Positions 35,700 through 43,862 of a stretch of 64,000 nt of DNA are shown here, one piece after another (within the stretch, counting starts at the first letter, position 1; each line of letters starts with the position of its first letter). The stretch is from Verrucomicrobiaceae bacterium UBA7681 (lineage in GTDB: Bacteria > Verrucomicrobiota > Verrucomicrobiia > Verrucomicrobiales > Verrucomicrobiaceae), in the NCBI GenBank assembly GCA_002482965.1, contig DLGZ01000054.1, forward strand, positions 228,122-292,121. Direction: 5' to 3'. Under the pieces are notes generated by a model, which saw nothing but the letters and a program-made list of their open reading frames with translations, searched no databases and had not been told where the DNA came from. The translations under genes were made by a program, and so were the position numbers.

Positions 35700-36812
35700 T
35701 CAGGTGGCCCAAGGCAGTCCGGCGACAGTGGCAGCAGCCGTGAAATCAGTGATCTGCTGGGCGGTCAAACTGGGGGCACTGGCAGGGTTGAGATGGCTCT
35801 GATGATACCATTCTACGGTGCGAGCGACGGTCTGCTCAAAATTCCAAACAGGCTGCCACCGGAGCATGTGCCTGGCCTTGTCAGTGGCGAGATTGAGCAA
35901 GGTGGCCTCATGGACGGCATGCGGGTCAGACTTGTCTTCCCAAGTGCCGGGCCAGTGTTTGAGAGCTTCGTTGACGACGTCTGCGACGCTGCGGTTGGAA
36001 CTGAGGGCGGGGCCAAAATTGAAGGCGCTGCAAAGTTGATTGAGCTCTGGTGCTTTCTTTTCAGAGGCCTGATGAATAGAGGCGGCGAGGTGCAGATAGC
36101 CGCTGAGGGGCTCCAGCACGTGCTGCCATGGACGTGTGGCCACTTTATTGCGCACGGAGATAGACTCACCCCGTGCGAGAGCACGAATGCAGTCGGGCAT
36201 GATGCGGTCCAGCGCCCAATCTCCACCGCCTATCACATTGCCAGCGCGTGCGGAGGCGAGGCGGACAACGGGGTCCGCACCCGAGAAAAACGAGCGGCGA
36301 TAGGAGCTGATGGCGATTTCGGCAGCGCCTTTGGACGCGCTGTAGGGGTCATGCCCGCCGAGTGGATCCACCTCCCGGTAGCTATGCACCCACTCGCGAT
36401 TGTCATAACACTTGTCCGTGGAGATGCAAAGCAAGGTGCATGGCCGGGCGACCATGCGGACGGCCTCCATGACATGCACGGTGCCCATGACATTGGTGGC
36501 AAAGGTGTCCACCGGCTGTGCATAGGAAAGCCGGACGAGTGGCTGCGCAGCGAGATGAAAGACAAAATGTGGCCGAGTTTTTTCGACCAAGCGGCAGACG
36601 AGACCGAGATCGCGAATGTCACCGATGTGATGATCGAGACGACCGGCGAGTTTCAGCTCATCAAAGATCGCTGGTTGCGTATTGGGCTCCAGCGAGAGAC
36701 CTGTCACCTCGGCACCTAACGAGAGCAGCCATTCAGCGAGCCAGCTGCCTTTAAAGCCTGTATGACCTGTGAGCAGGACACGCTTTCCGCGATAGGTGTC
36801 AGCGAAATGCAT
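35700..36812 (-). CDS. rfbG: CDP-glucose 4,6-dehydratase
   Basis: 370 residues from the ATG at 36812 (MHFADTYRGKRVLLTGHTGFKGSWLAEWLL). A longer frame exists upstream, but it lies inside rfbF. The SDR features are GHTGFKGSWLAEWL, FHLAAQPLVRLSY, the YxxxK in DPYSASKGAAE, and RAGNVIGGGDW, which is diagnostic of CDP-glucose dehydratase. It converts CDP-glucose to CDP-4-keto-6-deoxyglucose with bound NAD+. It is 9 bases from rfbH and 7 bases from rfbF. Confidence 0.95.
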   Translation of the reverse strand: MHFADTYRGKRVLLTGHTGFKGSWLAEWLLSLGAEVTGLSLEPNTQPAIFDELKLAGRLDHHIGDIRDLGLVCRLVEKTRPHFVFHLAAQPLVRLSYAQPVDTFATNVMGTVHVMEAVRMVARPCTLLCISTDKCYDNREWVHSYREVDPLGGHDPYSASKGAAEIAISSYRRSFFSGADPVVRLASARAGNVIGGGDWALDRIMPDCIRALARGESISVRNKVATRPWQHVLEPLSGYLHLAASIHQASEKKAPELNQLCSAFNFGPALSSNRSVADVVNEALKHWPGTWEDKSDPHAVHEATLLNLATDKARHMLRWQPVWNFEQTVARTVEWYHQSHLNPASAPSLTAQQITDFTAAATVAGLPWAT

Positions 36813-36819
36813 AGATGGC

Positions 36820-37602
36820 CTACCAGATTTTCCAGGGTGCCCTGTCTTGCGCCCATAGTTCGTTGAGGTGCTGCATCTCCTGGTAGGTGTCCATCGGCTG
36901 CCAGAAGTCTTCATGGCGGAAGGCATTGAGCTGACCGTCACGGACCAGGTCATCGATGGGCTTCCGCTCAAGCATTACCTGCGGGTCATCGCTGAGGTAG
37001 TCGAACATCTGGTGATTGCACACCATGTACCCCCCATTGACATAAGCCTCTTCATACTGCGGCTTTTCGTTGAACATGTGAATGGTATTATCATTCTCGA
37101 TGCGCAGAGAACCGAAGCGTCCGGCGGGGTGCACTGCGGTGAGAGTGCAAACTTTGCCCGAAGCATGATGCGCAGCAATGGAGGCGTTGATATCGATGTT
37201 GGAGACGCCATCCCCATAGGTGAGCAGAAACGGCTCGCCATCTGGAATATAACGCTGGACGCGCTTCACGCGAGCGGAGGTCATCGTGTGTTCACCGGTT
37301 TCAGCCAGTGTCACGGACCAGTCTTTTTCATCGTTTTTGTCATGAAATTGCAGGGCCGCATTTTGCCCGAGGTACAACGTCACGTCGGATGTGTTCCAAA
37401 GATAGTTGCGGAAGTACTCCTTGATACACTCGCCCCTGTAGCCCAGACAGATGATGAATTCCCTGTGCCCGTAGTGCGCGTAGGACTTCATGATGTGCCA
37501 GAGGATGGGCTGGCCACCAATCGGGACCATCGGCTTCGGGCGGAACTCGGTTTCCTCACGAAGACGGGTTCCTTTACCACCGCATAAGATAACAACCTTC
37601 AT
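36820..37602 (-). CDS. rfbF: Glucose-1-phosphate cytidylyltransferase
   Basis: 260 residues. MKVVILCGGKGTRLREETEFRPKPMVPIGGQPILWHIMK is the nucleotidyltransferase signature for CTP and glucose-1-phosphate, and LLTYGDGVSNIDI holds the metal-binding Asp. VHPAGRFGSL and FWQPMDTYQEMQHL are RfbF-specific. It makes CDP-glucose, the precursor used by rfbG and rfbH, so these three genes form a CDP-3,6-dideoxyhexose pathway. Confidence 0.95.
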   Translation of the reverse strand: MKVVILCGGKGTRLREETEFRPKPMVPIGGQPILWHIMKSYAHYGHREFIICLGYRGECIKEYFRNYLWNTSDVTLYLGQNAALQFHDKNDEKDWSVTLAETGEHTMTSARVKRVQRYIPDGEPFLLTYGDGVSNIDINASIAAHHASGKVCTLTAVHPAGRFGSLRIENDNTIHMFNEKPQYEEAYVNGGYMVCNHQMFDYLSDDPQVMLERKPIDDLVRDGQLNAFRHEDFWQPMDTYQEMQHLNELWAQDRAPWKIW

Positions 37603-37612
37603 ATTTTTATGA

Positions 37613-37635
37613 GCCTGATTGACGCAAAATCAGGC
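37613..37635. repeat. Perfect 8-bp inverted repeat between epimerase and rfbF genes
   Basis: GCCTGATT and its exact complement AATCAGGC flank a 7-base loop (37621-37627) in the 41-base gap between the epimerase stop and the rfbF start. It has no T-run on the coding (minus) strand. It could be an internal attenuator, a processing site or a protein-binding site. No experimental support can be seen. Confidence 0.55.
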
Positions 37636-37643
37636 CGACATGG

Positions 37644-38597
37644 CTAGAGTTTTTTTGCTTCCTGCCGGTAAAACTCCAGAGTCTGGCGCAGGCCTTCCTC
37701 CCAGCCGACTTTCACCTCATAGCTCAAGCAGGAACGAGCAGCTCTAATGTCCGCCAGGGAGTGCAGGACGTCACCCACACGTACCGGTTCGAACGTTGGC
37801 TGAAGTTGCTGGCCGGTCAGCTGGTTGATGTCCTTTACGAGGCGGATCAGATCGATGGAATGACCAGCGGCGACATTGAAGACCTTGCCAGCGGCACGCT
37901 CTGCGGGTGCCTCGGCAGCGAGCAGATTCGCTGAGACGGCATTGTCCACAAAGGTGAAATCACGTGCCTGGCTTCCGTCACCAAAAATCACAGGCGGCTT
38001 GCCCTCAAGCATGAAGGTGCAGAACTTCGCAATCACACCGGAATAGGGCGAATCAAAAGCCTGGCGGGGCCCGAAAATGTTGAAGTAGCGCAGCGCTACG
38101 GCTTCAAAGCCATAGAGCTGATAAAAGAGCTGGCAGTAACGTTCACCACCGTATTTTTGCAGCGCGTAGGGAGACAGCGGCTGAACGGGCAGCTCTTCCT
38201 GTTTTTCAGGAACGTCTGCGTTTCCGTAAATCGACGACGATGACGCAAACATCAGACGCTTCACCCCGGCGTCTCTGGCCGCGACGAGCACATTCAGGGT
38301 GCCGTCGAGATTGTTCGCATTGCTCTCCAGCGGCGCGGCGACTGAACGCGGCACCGAGGGAAGTGCGGCCTGATGAAACACCCAGTCAATGCCGGGCATT
38401 ATTTTAGCCAGCAGCGCCTGATCACGTATGTCCCCCTCCACGAGGTCGATCTTGTCCCCGGGCTGTTTCCAATGAAGATTGGCGGGATTGCCGAGCGAAA
38501 GATTGTCCAACACAACGACTTCAGCCCCTCTGCGACAGAGTGCCTCGGAAATGTGCGAACCAATAAAACCTGCACCACCTGTGACGAGAGCTTTCAT
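37644..38597 (-). CDS. UDP-N-acetylhexosamine(uronate) C4-epimerase, GalE-like extended SDR
   Basis: 317 residues. ALVTGGAGFIGSHISEALCRRG is the NAD site. The catalytic residues are the serines in FASSSSIYG and YxxxK in PYALQKYGGE. QAALPSVPRSVAAPLESNANN is typical of the WbpP/TviC group that interconverts UDP-GlcNAc/GalNAc or their uronates. It overlaps the dehydrogenase gene upstream by ATGA, and the two together would give UDP-GalNAcA. Confidence 0.85.
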   Translation of the reverse strand: MKALVTGGAGFIGSHISEALCRRGAEVVVLDNLSLGNPANLHWKQPGDKIDLVEGDIRDQALLAKIMPGIDWVFHQAALPSVPRSVAAPLESNANNLDGTLNVLVAARDAGVKRLMFASSSSIYGNADVPEKQEELPVQPLSPYALQKYGGERYCQLFYQLYGFEAVALRYFNIFGPRQAFDSPYSGVIAKFCTFMLEGKPPVIFGDGSQARDFTFVDNAVSANLLAAEAPAERAAGKVFNVAAGHSIDLIRLVKDINQLTGQQLQPTFEPVRVGDVLHSLADIRAARSCLSYEVKVGWEEGLRQTLEFYRQEAKKL

Positions 38598-39889
38598 GCT
38601 TTAAAATAGTTGGGTTTGCCTTTCATCAAGGCGCTTAGCGCATTGCGCGAATCTACCACGAGACGTGAGTGCTCCGCGAGGAGCGCGATATCCACAGCAT
38701 TGTGGTTTGTGGCCACGAGCACCAGATCGTAATCCGCCAGCGTGTCTGCCGCCAGCGCCACGCTCTTGCGTCCGGCGAAATGCGCATGTTCACGTGAGGG
38801 ACGGATCACCGGCACATGCGGATCGTGGTAATCGACTTCGGCCCCCTGCTGCTCCAGCAGATCCCACAGCACATAGGCCGGGCTTTCGCGGTCATCATCA
38901 ACGTTGGACTTGTAGGCGATGCCAATCATGAGGATGCGGCTGTCGCGGATGGTCATGTGCAGCGAGGCCAGCGCCTCCCCTACACGCTGAATGACGTAGG
39001 CAGGCATGGCGGTGTTGACCTCGCCAGCCAGTTCGATGAAGCGAGTCTCCTGACCATATTCACGCGCCTTCCAAGTGAGGTAGAAGGGATCGATCGGAAT
39101 GCAATGGCCTCCGAGCCCAGGCCCGGGATAGAAGGGCATGAAACCAAAGGGCTTCGTCTTGGCCGCCTCGATCACATCCCAGATGTCGATGCCCATCGCG
39201 GCATAGACGACCTTGAGTTCGTTCACCATGGCGATGTTCACCGCGCGGAAGATGTTTTCCGTGAGCTTCACCGCTTCCGCCACGCGGCAGGACTCCACCG
39301 GCACCAGCGTTTTGATCGCGCGGCCATAAACGGCCATGGCATGCTTCAGGCATTCTGGAGTGAAGCCACCGACGATTTTCGGAATCACCGCGACATCACT
39401 CTGCGGATTGCCTGGGTCCTCACGCTCTGGTGAGAAGGCGAGGTGAAAATCCACTCCCGCTTTGAGGGTGGAACCAGCTTCCAGCACCTCTCGCAGTTCG
39501 GTGTCCGTTGTCCCCGGATAAGTGGTGGACTCCAATACCACCAACTGGCCGCGCTGGAGGTGGGGGGCGATGGCGCGACCGGTGTTCAGCACATAGGTGA
39601 GGTCAGGCTCGCGGTGTTTCGCCAGCGGCGTGGGGACGCAGATGATGATGGCCTCACATTCGCAAATACGCGAAAAGTCCGTGGTGGCGGAAAAGCGGCC
39701 ATTTTCACGCTGCGCACGTATTGCGTCTGCTGAGATGTGCAGGATGTAGGTTTCTCCTGCGTCCAAGGCTTTGATTTTAGCGGAATCAATGTCGAAACCC
39801 AGTACGGAACTGCCCATCCGGGCAAATTGGAGGCTCAAAGGCAGGCCCACATAGCCTAGGCCGATGATGCCGATAGTGGATGACGTCAT
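38594..39889 (-). CDS. UDP-N-acetylglucosamine 6-dehydrogenase (WbpA/TviB type)
   Basis: 431 residues. The N-terminus IGIIGLGYVGLPLSLQFAR is the NAD domain. ICVPTPL, LESTTYPGTT and FSPEREDPGN are the WbpA-type segments. The catalytic Cys is in GLGGHCIPIDPFYL. IGIAYKSNVDDDRESP is the C-terminal UDP-binding domain. The enzyme oxidises UDP-GlcNAc to UDP-GlcNAcA in two steps with NAD+. It is the first gene of the minus-strand operon. UDP-glucose 6-dehydrogenase activity is a weaker alternative. Confidence 0.88.
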   Translation of the reverse strand: MTSSTIGIIGLGYVGLPLSLQFARMGSSVLGFDIDSAKIKALDAGETYILHISADAIRAQRENGRFSATTDFSRICECEAIIICVPTPLAKHREPDLTYVLNTGRAIAPHLQRGQLVVLESTTYPGTTDTELREVLEAGSTLKAGVDFHLAFSPEREDPGNPQSDVAVIPKIVGGFTPECLKHAMAVYGRAIKTLVPVESCRVAEAVKLTENIFRAVNIAMVNELKVVYAAMGIDIWDVIEAAKTKPFGFMPFYPGPGLGGHCIPIDPFYLTWKAREYGQETRFIELAGEVNTAMPAYVIQRVGEALASLHMTIRDSRILMIGIAYKSNVDDDRESPAYVLWDLLEQQGAEVDYHDPHVPVIRPSREHAHFAGRKSVALAADTLADYDLVLVATNHNAVDIALLAEHSRLVVDSRNALSALMKGKPNYFKA

Positions 39890-40121
39890 GTAGAATGTCG
39901 GTGGTATGAAAAAATTGGATATGACGGCAAGTCAGAAGGCATGCCAGAACTTTTTTCCCAAAAAGGAGCGCCACCCGTCACATTGAAGCGTTAACCGCCA
40001 CGCAATAATAGCACATTAAATTTAAAAGAAATGACCATGATTATGAAATTAACGTTATGTGCTTTTAGCGTTCATCCAACAGGCCGCCATCAGAAAATTT
40101 ATCCCTGAAAAATTAGCGACC
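39890..40121. promoter_or_regulatory. Divergent AT-rich intergenic region
   Basis: 232 bases between the dehydrogenase operon (minus) and the pseudogene (plus). Visibly richer in A and T than its surroundings, with runs such as TTAAATTTAAAAGAAAT near 40016-40032. It probably holds the promoter of the eleven-gene minus-strand operon and that of the plus-strand glycosyltransferase. No gene or RNA is seen. Confidence 0.5.
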
Positions 40122-40518
40122 ATGGCAGCGACTCAATCTCAACAGTGGCGGATCCTCCATTCTGAAGCTTCACTCGGCTGGGGCGGACAGGAACATCGCG
40201 TCATGGCTGAATTGACCGGCTTCCAGCAACGTGGCTGCTCAGTTTCACTTATAGCTCATTCGCAGAGCCAGATCTTTGAGCGTGCACAGACGGCAGGCAT
40301 CGGAAATCATCCTTGAAGGTCAGAGCGGGCGCATTTTCCCGACCGGCGACGGTACCACAATGGCTGTACACATCGCAGTAGCGATCGACGAGCCTGAACG
40401 AACGAAGCAGATGAGCCGCGCCGGACGCACCTTGGTGGAAAAGGAGTACAGCCTGGACAGCATGCTGGATCAGCTCAATCTCATCTACATGAGCCATCTA
40501 GACCACCCGGCTGGGTGA
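40122..40518 (+). pseudogene. Internally deleted GT4 glycosyltransferase gene
   Basis: From the ATG at 40122 the frame encodes ILHSEASLGWGGQEHRVMAEL and continues to AQTAGI, matching residues about 8-60 of the intact gene at 40615 (IAHSEASLGWGGQEHRILAEI). It then stops at 40315 (TGA). The C-terminal part of the same family reappears at once in the +1 frame (EIILEGQSGRIFPTGD, then LVEKEYSLDSMLDQLNLIY), matching the last ~75 residues of the intact protein. About 240 codons are missing, and the join lies near 40298-40303 in GGCATC. A deletion by short homology is likely. No functional GT is expected. Confidence 0.85.
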
Positions 40519-40614
40519 GATTACCTATCCCAGCCAATGCTGGCACTGGCATGAACCTCGCATCAAAAAAGATTTGGCTCCACGCTGCTTGAGCAATAGA
40601 TCAGCGTGGAATTC

Positions 40615-41745
40615 ATGGCTACCCCTCCCCCCCCTCAACGCATCTGGCGTATTGCCCACTCTGAAGCATCCCTTGGCTGGGGCGGTCAGGAACACCGAAT
40701 TTTAGCGGAAATAAACGGATTCCGCAGCCGCGGCAGCGAGGTTTGGCTGATTGCCCCAAAGGACAGCCAAATTTATCAACGCGCCAGTCAGGCGGGGGTG
40801 CGGGTGCTGGCCCAACGGTTCGATCAGCGCTACCTGCTGCCGTTTCACATCCTCAGACTCGCCTGGTGGCTGCATCGCCAGTGCATTGAAATAGTCAACC
40901 CACACAGTTCGCGGGATGGATGGATGCTCACCATCGCTGCGCGCATCGCACGAGTGCCGCTGATCATACGCAGCCGGCATTTTGATGTTCCGATTCCGAA
41001 CAAATCGCTCAGCCGCCTGATGTACAAAGAGTGGAGTCATCACATCCTTACCACCAGTCCCAAGATCACCAGCTCACTGATTTCGACGTTTAATCTGGAT
41101 CCGGGCGGAATCACCACTCTGCCTACGGGGGTCAATCTCGAACGCTTCAAGCCCGAGGGACCAAAAGCAGATTTCTCTGCTTATACGCTCCCCCCTCAGA
41201 CACCGCTCATCGGCATGATCACGGTGATTCGTGCCGCCAAAGGCATTCAAGTCCTGGTAGAAGCTGTTCATCTGCTCAAAACTCAGCACGGCATAGCTGT
41301 GCACTGCATCATCGCTGGGGAGGGTCCAGCTCTCGAATATGTAAAGTCCATCGTTTCACAGTTCTGCGTTGGGAATCAATTCACCTTTTTAGGCCATCGG
41401 GAAGATGTGCCCGAAATCATGCGGTCCTTGGACATCATCGCGATCCCCTCATTCCACGAAGCCATCCCGCAATCAGGCTTGCAAGCCCTGGCCATGGGCG
41501 TTCCGGTCGTAGCCAGTGACGTCGGCGGCATTCCCAGCATCATCAGGCATGGTGAAACAGGTCGGCTCGTGCCACCTCATGACGCTGCCGCTCTTGCCGC
41601 CGCCATCCGCGAAACCTTGGAACAAAAGATTCAAACTGAGGCCATGTGCCGCGCCGGGCAGCAGTTTATCATGAATCATCACAGTCTTGATACGATGCTC
41701 GATCGACTGGATACCATCTATCGTCAGCACCTCAGCGAGTCTTGA
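40615..41745 (+). CDS. GT4 family glycosyltransferase
   Basis: 376 residues from the ATG at 40615 (a GTG three codons before is also possible). IAHSEASLGWGGQEHRILAEI is the N-terminal acceptor-side domain, IVNPHSSRDGWMLTIAARIARVPLIIRSRHFDVP continues it, and the C-terminal half has SFHEAIPQSGLQALAMGVPVVASDVGGIPSIIRHGETGRLVPP, with the E-x7-E-like donor site. Members add hexoses to lipid-linked glycans. The start region contains a C8 tract. It is 76% of the size of no other gene here, but its direct upstream neighbour is a shortened copy of itself. Confidence 0.88.
   Translation: MATPPPPQRIWRIAHSEASLGWGGQEHRILAEINGFRSRGSEVWLIAPKDSQIYQRASQAGVRVLAQRFDQRYLLPFHILRLAWWLHRQCIEIVNPHSSRDGWMLTIAARIARVPLIIRSRHFDVPIPNKSLSRLMYKEWSHHILTTSPKITSSLISTFNLDPGGITTLPTGVNLERFKPEGPKADFSAYTLPPQTPLIGMITVIRAAKGIQVLVEAVHLLKTQHGIAVHCIIAGEGPALEYVKSIVSQFCVGNQFTFLGHREDVPEIMRSLDIIAIPSFHEAIPQSGLQALAMGVPVVASDVGGIPSIIRHGETGRLVPPHDAAALAAAIRETLEQKIQTEAMCRAGQQFIMNHHSLDTMLDRLDTIYRQHLSES
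40627..40634 (+). repeat. C8 homopolymer in the 5' coding region of a glycosyltransferase
   Basis: Eight consecutive C within codons 5-7 of the GT4 gene (ACC CCT CCC CCC CCT). Gain or loss of one base would shift the frame near the N-terminus, the usual mechanism of phase variation in surface-glycan genes. Whether it varies cannot be seen from one sequence. Confidence 0.65.
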
Positions 41746-41779
41746 GCCTTGTGCTGGTGCCATTGTGACAGTTAGTATA

Positions 41780-41796
41780 GCTTGAGTCATTCAAGC
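41780..41796. terminator. Short hairpin between GT4 and ABC exporter genes
   Basis: GCTTGA (41780-41785) pairs with TCAAGC (41791-41796) around a 5-base loop, followed by CTTTCCC. The stem is only six pairs and the T-run is weak, so it may slow rather than stop transcription. Confidence 0.22.
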
Positions 41797-41822
41797 CTTT
41801 CCCACCCGCTCAATTATTGTTC

Positions 41823-43697
41823 ATGCAACATACAGAAGACCCACAGTTCGCTCTCCTGGTAAAAAAAACGCTCACAGCCATCTGGAAGTATGTCGTTCCA
41901 TATCGTGGCCGTTTCGCATTGAGCATTCTGCTTGGAATGGTCAGCGCTGTCTTCAACGGATTCATGCTGATTGGGTTCCAGCTGATCTTCTCACTGGTTT
42001 TGAAAGGCAAGACCCGCACCTTGGGAGAGGGCACCGAACTGCCGTTGATTGGTGAAATCAATCTGGCCAAGATGTTTGGGCTCGACGCTGACGCCCCGAT
42101 TGGTTTGACGGGTGTCATCATCGCCTGCTCATTCATTCCAGTTCTGATCTTTCTCCGCGGCTTTTTTGGGTACCTCTCCAGTTACATGCAGGCATGGGTG
42201 ACAAGCAGAGTGGCCTATCAGCTTCGCAATGATGCCTTTCATTGCGTGATGCGGCAGTCCCCTGTCTTTTTCAATTCCGCCAAAACAGGCGAACTGATGC
42301 AGACGGTCACCAACCAGACTGCCATGGTCCAGCGCAACGCCATGCAACTGATTCAAATTCTTGCGCAGCGCCCTTTGACCATCATTTCCATTCTGGTCGT
42401 CCTCTTTGCCCAAGACTGGTTTTTCACCCTCATCTCACTCGTCGTCTTCCCGGCCTGCCTCCTTCCGATCATTCGCATTGGCAAAAAGGTGCGTAAAAGC
42501 GGTGCGCGTGAGGAGTATGATTCCAGAGAGCTCATGGTGTCCATGCAGGAATCCTTCGCTGGCATCAGGCTGGTCAAGGCCTATGCAGGTGAAAAGCACG
42601 CCGAGCAGCGATTTGAACGAACCAACCTCAGCATGACTCGCAACATGGTACGCTGGGCCAAAGCCGTCGAATTTGTCGGCCCCTGCGTGGAAACCATTGC
42701 CTCTCTGGGCATCGCAGCCGGCCTGGTGTATGCGTGGGATCGCGGTCTTGAGGCGGAAAATTTCTTCCTGCTCGTCATGGCACTCACGCAGATCTATCCA
42801 CCCGTGAAGGAACTGAGCCGTGTGCAGATGATGCTGCAAAAAACCACTGTGGCAGCAGGCATGGTGTTTGAACTGCTTGAACGCACGCCAGACATTCTGG
42901 ACGCGCCCGATGCGGTGGATGTTGGGCGTTCGCGCGGCGAAATCGGCTTTCAAAACACAGCTCTTTTCTATCGTGAAATCAATGGTGATAAAAAGGAGGC
43001 TCCTGCTGTAACGGGCATCAGTCTCAAGCTCGACCCTGGTAAATTTTACGCCCTCGTCGGCCCCAGCGGTGCTGGCAAAAGCACGCTCTTCTCCCTCATG
43101 TTGCGCTTCTATGATCCCGATGAAGGTTCGGTCATGCTCGACGGACGCGATATTCGCTCCATCACGCAGAATTCTTTGCGCGCCAATATCGGCATCGTCA
43201 ATCAGGACACCTTCCTGTTTCACGACACCATCCGTGAAAATATTCGATATGGCCGCCTCGATGCCACCGAGGCGGAAATCATCGCAGCTGCGAAAAAAGC
43301 GCATGCCCATGAATTCATCGAACAGATCAGCAATGGCTATGACGCCATCGTCGGTGAAGGCGGGTGCAATCTCTCCGGTGGCCAGAAGCAGCGTATCTCC
43401 ATCGCCCGCGCCATTTTGCGCGATGCGCCGGTCCTGCTGCTTGATGAAGCCACCTCCGCACTCGACACGGAGGGCGAAAAAATCATCCAAGATGCCATCC
43501 ATACTCTTTCTGCTGGCAAAACGGTCGTCGCCATCGCACATCGGCTTTCTACCATTCTTCAAGCAGATCAGATCATCGTCATGGAGCGTGGCCGCATCCT
43601 TGACCGTGGCACGCATGCAGAACTGGTGGGTCGCAACCCGCTCTATCAAAAGCTGTACAATCTCCAATTCAGCAGTGATGAACGACTGGAGGCCTGA
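41823..43697 (+). CDS. MsbA-like ABC exporter (fused membrane and ATPase domains)
   Basis: 624 residues from the ATG at 41823 (a TTG two codons before is in frame). Six transmembrane helices (about 25-350) precede a nucleotide-binding domain with Walker A GPSGAGKST, Q-loop VNQDTFLFHDT, signature LSGGQKQRISIARA, Walker B VLLLDEATSALD and the switch His in AHRLS. It is a half-size transporter that dimerises, like MsbA, which flips lipid A or lipid-linked glycans. Being last in the glycan locus, it may move the finished lipid-linked product or its lipid anchor. No Wzx/Wzy is in view. Confidence 0.88.
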   Translation: MQHTEDPQFALLVKKTLTAIWKYVVPYRGRFALSILLGMVSAVFNGFMLIGFQLIFSLVLKGKTRTLGEGTELPLIGEINLAKMFGLDADAPIGLTGVIIACSFIPVLIFLRGFFGYLSSYMQAWVTSRVAYQLRNDAFHCVMRQSPVFFNSAKTGELMQTVTNQTAMVQRNAMQLIQILAQRPLTIISILVVLFAQDWFFTLISLVVFPACLLPIIRIGKKVRKSGAREEYDSRELMVSMQESFAGIRLVKAYAGEKHAEQRFERTNLSMTRNMVRWAKAVEFVGPCVETIASLGIAAGLVYAWDRGLEAENFFLLVMALTQIYPPVKELSRVQMMLQKTTVAAGMVFELLERTPDILDAPDAVDVGRSRGEIGFQNTALFYREINGDKKEAPAVTGISLKLDPGKFYALVGPSGAGKSTLFSLMLRFYDPDEGSVMLDGRDIRSITQNSLRANIGIVNQDTFLFHDTIRENIRYGRLDATEAEIIAAAKKAHAHEFIEQISNGYDAIVGEGGCNLSGGQKQRISIARAILRDAPVLLLDEATSALDTEGEKIIQDAIHTLSAGKTVVAIAHRLSTILQADQIIVMERGRILDRGTHAELVGRNPLYQKLYNLQFSSDERLEA

Positions 43698-43862
43698 TGT
43701 TAGAACACCCTCCTCATGCCGCCTGCTTGGTATGTGCCGAGGCATCTGAATGATTGCATCCTGTCGCATCAATGGATAGGCGGCTCCTTTCATCCAAATT
43801 AAGCGTGACGCCTACATCACAACTTGATCTGGCCCACCTGAACAGCGAAGGAGAATTTTGTC

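Noticed and set aside
34878..36719. 613-codon open frame on the plus strand across rfbG/rfbH
   Set aside because: It lies wholly antisense to two clearly identified genes with strong family motifs. Its own translation is Gly/Asp-rich and matches nothing; it is a shadow of codon bias.
42435..43793. 452-codon open frame antisense to the MsbA-like exporter
   Set aside because: The plus strand carries an intact ABC exporter with all ATPase motifs. The antisense translation shows none.
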